Part shown: positions 10,899 through 16,697 of the stretch, piece by piece
Layout of the letters: the number at the start of each line of letters is the position of its first letter
Position numbering within the stretch: the stretch's first letter is position 1
Assembly (NCBI GenBank): GCA_028565635.1
Contig: JAOXYB010023092.1
Coordinates: 1 to 16,697 of the forward strand
Source of the DNA: Phoronis ovalis
Lineage: Eukaryota > Phoronida > Phoronidae
Reading direction: 5' to 3'
DNA: 16,697 nt
Program-made: the position numbers and the translations under genes
The notes under the pieces: model-generated
The model's database searches: none
Seen by the model: the letters and a program-made list of their open reading frames with translations, nothing else
Told to the model about the DNA's origin: nothing

Positions 10899-12270
10899 TT
10901 GCATTGTTATGACTTATTGTTATAATTAAGTTTTAGATAGTTTTCACAATTGGTATATTATGTAATCGGGTTTGTAATGCGCAGTGTGGATAGTATTAGG
11001 TTTTACAAAGACTGGATTTGATTGTTTTAAGAATTTTAAGAATAATTAGAATGGTTGAAATACATATTTTATTACATTATTTTATATAAGAAGAAAAATA
11101 AGTTAAACGCTATATATTACATCATATATGAAGTGTTGTGGGGCTGAGAAAATATTTCCAGGAATTGCTTTCTAGTTTTAAAAATATTAAATTCAGCATA
11201 TGACCAATCATCAGTGTTGTACTTGAGAAACAGGATTGTAAGCATTATGCTCTACTTATTACATACAATTAATTGTATTACTAACTATCTATATGCTTAA
11301 ACGTTTGATGAATTATAGTTAAATATTGAGAATATTGACAAAATGTCGACTAAATGCCTCTTATTAACTACTGGTAGTTAATCATAGTTATCGCACAAAA
11401 GTACACTGATGGGCTACAAAGGTCTTTCCCGATAGTTAAGCGTACAGTTTTAATTAAAAAAAAATGTTTCATTAAATAAGACTCTATATAAGGTGAAAAG
11501 GAGGTGAGATTGAGAAATGAATGACAAGTTCTTTAAAATTCATTTCTGTAGGTTTTGTTACTTTCTACTCTTAATTGGCTGCCAAATTTATCCCTGAGAA
11601 AGGCCCGAGTGTCAGGCACAGAAGTCATGTTGTAAAACAAAACGTTTAGAAAAATAATTTGAGTTTCAAACCACACAGCCGTCTTTCGTAAAACTCGTTT
11701 ACGATGCAAATTCTACAATTATTCCATGTATTTCGTGTAATAAACAATACTAATTTTCCTTTGCAATCTCACACAGTACCTCCCCGGGAGTACTTCTCAC
11801 CGAAAATAGCTGCATAACCTGTAAATTGAGATCCATCCTACGGTTATGGGCTGACAACTAAAGCGTAACATTAAACATTACATATGAAACTACACTAAGT
11901 AACACATTTTCATTAAAAATTGATTCTACATATCTCTCAGCATCGTAAGTTATATCATCCAGGAATCTAAAATAACAAATATATTACGCCTCGAGAAAGT
12001 GAATTCATAGAAAGTATCATGTAATATAGTGTCTCGATATAACTGTAGTACCCTACTGTAAAGTCACTATTTCCCGGATTATTTCCAACAAATGTATCAT
12101 CGCCCATGCCTACTGTATCACGACGATAATTGTACTAATTACCTTGCGTTTTGCTATTGCGTTGCCGCATTTTAGAATAAAGTGAAAATAAGTGAGAGCT
12201 CAATTTAAATTATGAAAATTACATATGTCATGAGCAAACACTTGCCAAATCCCGACAATAATCTGCGTGT
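10899..12270. other. Intergenic DNA downstream of gene B
   Basis: No gene is recognised. About 11590-11650 reads cctgagaaaggcccgag and, 50 nt later, catgttgtaaaacaaaacg. This is loosely like the tail of some invertebrate retroelement copies, but too degraded to name. A palindrome at 11363-11382 is listed separately. Confidence 0.65.
11363..11382. repeat. 20-bp near-perfect palindrome
   Basis: attaactac, then tg, then gtagttaat: nine-base arms with a 2-nt centre. It could bind a dimeric homeodomain-type factor or simply be a cruciform-prone chance palindrome. Confidence 0.6.
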
Positions 12271-12276
12271 TTTATT
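12271..12276 (-). terminator. Candidate poly(A) signal of gene B
   Basis: The minus strand has AATAAA here, 165 nt after the stop codon of gene B, in an AT-rich context. It is the first good hexamer I noticed downstream and would give a short 3' UTR. Such hexamers are frequent in DNA of this composition. Confidence 0.35.
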
Positions 12277-12340
12277 TATATTATTGTGCTATTTTACTCG
12301 TGTAACCTGCTATCATGTGAACACTTCTTCATTACATTAA

Positions 12341-12380
12341 GAAAAAACAGGTAATAGCCTGAAAAAACAGGTAATAGCCT
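12341..12380. repeat. Exact 20-bp tandem duplication
   Basis: Two adjacent identical copies of gaaaaaacaggtaatagcct occupy 12341-12360 and 12361-12380. They lie 60-100 nt after the gene B stop codon, so probably in its 3' UTR. The perfect identity suggests a recent duplication, or an assembly or slippage event. Confidence 0.95.
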
Positions 12381-12440
12381 TTTGCAGATAATCACGTCAA
12401 GCCCACATTGTGCTTCATGAATCGCATTAGCATGTAGCGA

Positions 12441-13227
12441 TTAGAGAAATGAGTCTTCCGTGTTAATACTTGGCTGCTTCAGAATGCTTTTTCCTATACC
12501 ATTGCTTATCCTATGTAACAACCTTTTCTTCTCAGTTGGTGTCGAATCTCCAGCGCCATTTGAACGCACCGTTCCAGCGGCGCTATCTCTGAAGTGAGAT
12601 CTAGAGGAATCTCTACGAAAATATGTACCGTCTTTGCACTTAATTAAAACTTTAAATCCCTGGCGGTACTTATTACTAAATAAACAGTATATCAATGGAT
12701 TAACACAGCATTGAGACAGGCCTAACCACTGTAGCCACGGAGCAATTTCATATATACTCCCCATAGTCTCATCGTCGTGCGGTTCTGGGCTGAATAATAG
12801 TATTACAGTCATGACGTATAACGGTAGCCATAGGAACGCAAATAATGCAACAACAACAATTAACATCTTCACAACCTTAATTTTTGATTTTTTTACTACG
12901 ACCGATGAGTCTTGCACACCAGGCACTCTCCTACGACAAATCTTGACACCAATTAGGGTGTAACATATCGTGATCAAAATAAGCGGAATAGAGTAGCAGG
13001 TTAGCAAAATAGCACCAAGAAAATATCCCTGTCGATATTTAATGTCCGGCCATATTTCGTTACAACCATAAATTGTTTGGTTTCCAGGCAAGTCGTGTTT
13101 TACTTCTTTAAAGAACACAACCCACGGAGCCATTATTGCTGCCGAACCTATCCAAATCACAGTAATGATGATGCGACAAGCTTTTGTTGAAATTTTGAAG
13201 TTCAAGGTATGGCAAATCGCAAAATAT
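12441..13227 (-). CDS. Gene B, last coding exon: DRY to C-terminus of an orexin/NPFF-like peptide GPCR
   Basis: The acceptor TTTACTTTCAG ends at 13228. The first base completes the Arg codon, giving DRYFAICHTLNF, then 261 codons up to the stop at 12441. Upstream of the Leu-Asn-Phe at 13205 there is no ATG, because this is an internal boundary. Visible landmarks in order are: DRY; TM4 with W4.50 in VIWIG; an ECL2 with sequon GNQT and a cysteine (YGCNEIWP) to pair with C3.25; TM5 with P5.50 and Y5.58 in IPLILITICY; an ICL3 that has RRRVPG and a Lys-rich end; TM6 with FAFLWLP (W6.48, P6.50); ECL3 with SPEPHDDE; TM7 with CCVNPLIYCLF (the NPxxY motif). Helix 8 is about SNKYRQGFKVLIKC, whose Cys could be palmitoylated. 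The tail has many Ser and Thr residues and ends in DSFL, which fits a class I PDZ ligand. VPG in ICL3 and the PWLQWLGLS stretch before NPLIY are like orexin/trissin-type receptors. The exact ligand is inferred only at this broad level. Confidence 0.93.
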
Positions 13228-13451
13228 CTGAAAGTAAAAGTAAAATTCGGTTAATGTGATATATTCATGAATCAACAACAACTGTTATAGCGTTAATTGA
13301 ATATGTTTGTTTACTTGTTTATGTTTTTTAGATCATTATAACGAGTATTTTTACTCATTTTTTATTTGAGCCCGGTGTCCTTTGGATGATCCTTCATTCA
13401 TGCACTTTCTATCAAATTTGTTTTGGGCCTTTAACCTCAAAATGACTTGCA

Positions 13452-13468
13452 TGACCTCTGGATGACCT
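13452..13468 (-). promoter_or_regulatory. Perfect DR5 nuclear-receptor half-site repeat
   Basis: The minus strand reads AGGTCA-TCCAG-AGGTCA, two perfect half-sites in direct orientation with 5-bp spacing. This is the classic retinoic acid receptor/RXR arrangement. Two degenerate half-sites follow in the same orientation: AAGTCA after 3 bp (13443-13448) and AGGTTA after another 5 bp (13432-13437). It lies in intron 2 of gene B within the insert-like block. Binding is not shown by sequence alone. Confidence 0.4.
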
Positions 13469-13676
13469 CCAAATGATATGAAACCTAAACTATCCCCACC
13501 ATGGAGATGACCATAATCAAACGTCAAATCTGTATGATCAACAGTTCCTAACTTGAGTTTCAGTATATTTCCTCCACAGATTAAATGAAAAGATGGTCCC
13601 TTAAATGGCCTCAAAGCCCCCTCAAAGGTTATTGAAATGACTTCCGTAGAACGTGAAATCATCATTTTGACGTTTT

Positions 13677-13703
13677 AAGAAAGAAAGAAAGAAAGAAAGA
13701 AAA
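13677..13703 (+). repeat. (AAGA)6 microsatellite
   Basis: Six perfect AAGA units followed by AAA adjoin the right end of the insert-like block in gene B intron 2 and may be its retroposon tail. Confidence 0.95.
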
Positions 13704-13991
13704 CGTGCAAACTCAATAGAATAGCTGCCTACAGCAGCAATTCTGACAATTAATTTTATTAGAATGATTTGATTTTCTAAAAAAAATATGTTAACAAGTA
13801 AATGAATCCCTAGAAACCCAGAAAAGTTCACGCAACAAGCAATTTATTAAAGCTGTTGTCTTGTGAAAGATGTCATTTGCCGCGCACTGAGCCTCTGAGC
13901 TACCCCCTCTCATATCTGATTAGGCTTTGCTAATTGTCATTTAATGAACTGAAAGGATTCGAAATATTGTTCCATCGTTACGTATACCTAC

Positions 13992-14091
13992 CTGTCAAGA
14001 GCTATAACTACCAACGTGTTGACTGACGCGCTAACAACCACACCTTGTAGGAATGGCGTAGTTTTACACACCACTAATCCAAATGGCCAGC
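13992..14091 (-). CDS. Gene B, middle coding exon: ECL1 and TM3 up to the DR of the DRY motif
   Basis: This is the counterpart of gene A exon 2 in a second receptor gene. It has the same length (100 nt), the same entry phase (a split Ser codon before WPFG) and the same exit phase (inside the DRY Arg codon). The acceptor is TTTGTAG ending at 14092 and the donor is GTAGGT, 13991-13986. The protein differs from gene A at three residues (Ser/Leu after WPFG, Val/Thr before PFLQG, Ala/Val late in TM3). It holds the C3.25 cysteine and the TM3 core. It joins in frame to 13227. The first coding exon (N-terminus, TM1, TM2) was looked for to the right edge and not found, so intron 1 is longer than 2.6 kb and the gene is 5'-truncated by the window. 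Confidence 0.9.
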
Positions 14092-16697
14092 CTACAAATT
14101 CAAAATGCCTTTAGAACTACATATCGTAATGACAATATTTGCAAAACAACACAAGATTAATATCAATGTCGTTGGTATTAATTCTGGTTACTCTTGAGGC
14201 AAAATCACTTTATCTCGGGCATAGTGGAACCACTGGGCTTGACGAAGAAGGTATAAACTTACTTAAGCATTTCTGGATTTATTTAAATTTATTTATATTA
14301 ATATATATATATTATATGTAGTATTTTATATTAATGTTTCTAATTAAAAATGTGTCATTCTTTATAAGATGTGCCTTACCAGTAAAACTATGTTTCTTTT
14401 ACTGTTTTGAGAGATGTAACTGTATGTTTTTTCTATGAGGTTTTTTTTCTATTTAGACGTTGTTTTATTTGCTGCAAAAGCACATCACAGTAATCAAAAT
14501 AATAAAAATAATAATTTTAAAATATTCCAGAAGGATTTGAGTAAGTTTAGAAGTACTATGACAGGTATTTCGTGTAAGATTCGTTTCTCCTGCTGTGATA
14601 AAGTGGAAACAGAGTATAAGGAGCGAAAGACTTTGAAGTCAGAAGTTCGAATCTGTTGTTTACATGTTCTGTAATTAAATATGATTCCTAAAAGAATCAA
14701 ATCACAGCAGATATTGGTTTATAAGGCACAACAAAAGAGGCCAGTGGTATACATTTGGCAGCATCGTCTTACATCTAATGATTCTAATGAGATTAAATTG
14801 ATGACAACGACATCCTGATTACGACTTGACTATTATGTTGTTGTTTTTTTCTTTAATGATCGATACTAGTCTAATTTAAAAACGTTATTAGGCAGATAGA
14901 GGTAGACAAATTGCTTTGTAATTGGCTATTTGCGTTATTCTACACAGTCCAGCTAGTCTTATTTTAATAGTATTCGTGGTACGTAATTTCACCGTGAATT
15001 TAGGCCAATAGGTTAATTGACTATTTATAACGTAAAAAACGTCAGAGTTCCACAAATGCCCCATCACATCAAAATTAGCTACTAATAATAGCAAAAACTA
15101 CGCGCTCTTGATATAAGTATTCGCGTTTCTGATGTTATTTACTGAATAATATTTTCTCGAAGAAATAATTTTCAAATACCTTTTGATTTTCTTATTTTCT
15201 AATTAATAAGAAATACATTGAAAATGAACAAACTTTGTTTATTATATATAAACTGGAAAAACTGCAAAATCTTTAGTTGTTACAACACCATGTTCATACA
15301 TGCGGTACTGTATATATCCAAGCATTTAAATCAACTGCTGCTGCTCTACTTTCTTATTAACCATTCTGTTGCGACAATGTCAATTATTAGAAATCTTATA
15401 AACTCATGTCGATAATTTGTTTTTGCATAATATGTAGTTCTTGCTGGAATTAATATTTGTTCAGCAATGAATAAATAATCGCCAGTGTTCTTTAAAAGTA
15501 TACCTTTTTTATCAGTGACAGTAACTAATTAATTAAAAACATACACATCTCTTTCTCGATTTCCCGTTTGTACGCAATGTAAATATTTCCTAGCAGTTTT
15601 AAAATTTTTACTTAAACTTATCGCAAAAATTCCATTATTTAACCGTTAAAAAATATAGAAGTTACAGGATGTGAATGATGCATAATACAGATCTGGACTT
15701 CAAAATTCGTCCATAAAATTCTCATTGGGAACAGGTGGATCTTTTGGTTATGTCAACTCAAGTCAATAAAAATTACATTATTGAAATATATCTCACTGGT
15801 TTTATAATAGAAGGTTGTCTACCGTATGTTAAGTGAATATTTTTTTTGTCTTTTATTATCATTTATTTGCAATCAATAGTAAAGCTAATTGCTGTTTATT
15901 GATTAGTCGTGAAATATGTGCTGATAATATGTAATTGATAAGAAAATGTTGACAGGTAAGTCAGTATGGTGTATCTTCTCAAATCTTTTGAATTCCATGA
16001 ATTTCGCGCAACAGGTGACAAGAAATCATCTTAATCAACTTAGTTACAATGTTCAAATACTTATTACATTTCCCCATGGAGCGCCAAAAAAAATAAAAAT
16101 TTAAACAGTGTTTTCTAAGTAGATGTTTTGCACTTTTTATTTTGTGATTGAGGGGAGTTGATATTTAATTATTTCTTCAGCTTCTAGCTTTAGTACGCAA
16201 ACAGTTATACAAAAAAAGTCGCGAAAATAAGCTAGAAAGTCAAAATAAATACTACAAGTAAAATTCTATTAGATCCCTGAAAGTTTACTAGTAACGGGAG
16301 CGTTTATTGGAACCCTGGATTGGAGGCTGCCAGTTTATATAATTTTCTGGGAGGCATATCTTGAAAATATATGGTCCCTCAATGAGGTAATAAGACACTA
16401 ATTCAAACCGACTGAGTACATAACATTAAAAAAGAAAATTGCGTGGATGAGTACTTAAACATATTGTTGAAAACAAACAAATTCTTTCTATACTTTACCC
16501 ACTGATTAGGGCTTTTGTAATAATATGGTCATTTAGCTAACTAAACATATACAGCTGATGCACATTGAACGCGAGGTAGGAAAGTAGAAAGTATGAATTC
16601 CACGTTACATATGCCATAAGGACTTTAAGGTGTTTTGTCCAACCTAACAATTCTTTTTGGCTTCAGTCTTAAGTCTCTACACAGACTATATGAATAT
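14092..16697 (-). other. Partial intron 1 of gene B, no exon recognised
   Basis: This should be the phase-1 intron that separates the unseen first coding exon of gene B from 14091. It is AT-rich, including an AT-only tract near 14280-14330. Short open frames at 14139-14321, 14435-14700, 14888-15094 and 15218-15415 lack family motifs. No match to the TM1-TM2 exon of gene A was found on the minus strand. Confidence 0.65.

Larger units (their letters stand above)
13370..13703 (+). mobile_element. Insert-like, less AT-rich block with (AAGA)n tail in gene B intron 2
   Basis: The block is clearly less AT-rich than the flanking intron. It contains a 104-codon open frame on the minus strand (13665-13351) with no recognised domain, and ends on the plus strand in six perfect AAGA units (13677-13700). 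A body with a simple-repeat 3' tail is how many SINEs and other non-LTR retroposons look. No tRNA-like head, RT motif or flanking duplication was identified, so the call is tentative. The left limit is approximate. The open frame is more likely incidental than a gene. Confidence 0.35.
13228..13991 (-). other. Intron 2 of gene B, inside the DRY Arg codon
   Basis: This 764-nt phase-2 intron splits the Arg codon of the DRY motif between AG and A. Gene A has a donor at the same codon position. The intron carries a less AT-rich, insert-like block with an (AAGA)n tail and a nuclear-receptor-like repeat, both described separately. The remainder is AT-rich and featureless. Confidence 0.88.

Noticed and set aside
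13351-13665. 104-codon open frame in gene B intron 2 as a protein gene
   Set aside because: It has no known domain, lies in an intron and overlaps an insert-like block with a simple-repeat tail. It is better explained as incidental to a repeat.
900-14091. One receptor gene with mutually exclusive copies of the TM3 exon
   Set aside because: The minus-strand order is B middle exon, B last exon with stop, then a start codon and the A exons. The terminal exon of B lies between the copies, so they belong to separate genes.
14494-14700. Overlapping open frames on both strands near 14435-14700
   Set aside because: Neither has family motifs. Overlap in opposite strands with AT-rich codons is typical of chance frames.
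1-16697. CRISPR array, bacterial operon, rRNA or tRNA genes
   Set aside because: No regularly spaced repeats, ribosome-binding-site-led gene clusters or RNA gene landmarks were seen. The window is animal DNA.

Overview
This is eukaryotic, almost certainly animal, genomic DNA: it is AT-rich, its genes are split by GT-AG introns, and its intergenic space is long and rich in repeats. No bacterial-type gene organisation is visible. The only genes I can defend are two neighbouring rhodopsin-class (class A) peptide G-protein-coupled receptor genes, both on the minus strand. Their sequence looks most like the orexin / allatotropin / NPFF / trissin-like part of the family. That, with the tandem arrangement, fits an invertebrate such as an ambulacrarian, lophotrochozoan or cephalochordate. 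The species cannot be fixed from the sequence.

Layout from right to left, the direction of transcription. Gene B is cut at its 5' end by the right window edge. Its first coding exon is not seen, its middle exon is 14091-13992, and its last exon is 13227-12441 with the stop codon and a possible poly(A) signal at 12271-12276. About 9.1 kb of AT-rich intergenic DNA follows. It holds a foldback element (10689-10898), a small hairpin flanked by a 7-bp direct repeat (5379-5431), simple repeats and a few weak motifs. Gene A starts with an ATG at 3307. Its exon 1 is 3307-2971 and exon 2 is 999-900; the rest lies beyond the left edge.

The two genes share the same exon architecture where they overlap: a 100-nt exon entered in phase 1 and left inside the Arg codon of the DRY motif. 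Over this exon they are 83/100 identical in DNA and 31/34 in protein, and 11 of 14 changed codons are synonymous. This is a tandem paralogous pair under purifying selection. Gene A supplies the N-terminus to TM2 and gene B supplies the DRY motif to the C-terminus, so together they show the whole receptor layout, although neither gene is complete here.

The more unusual items are an insert-like block in gene B intron 2 (about 13370-13703) that carries a perfect DR5 nuclear-receptor site and ends in an (AAGA)n tail, an exact 20-bp tandem duplication in the presumed 3' UTR of gene B, and a C/EBP-ATF-like element next to a TATA-like box upstream of gene A. No wholly new system is evident.
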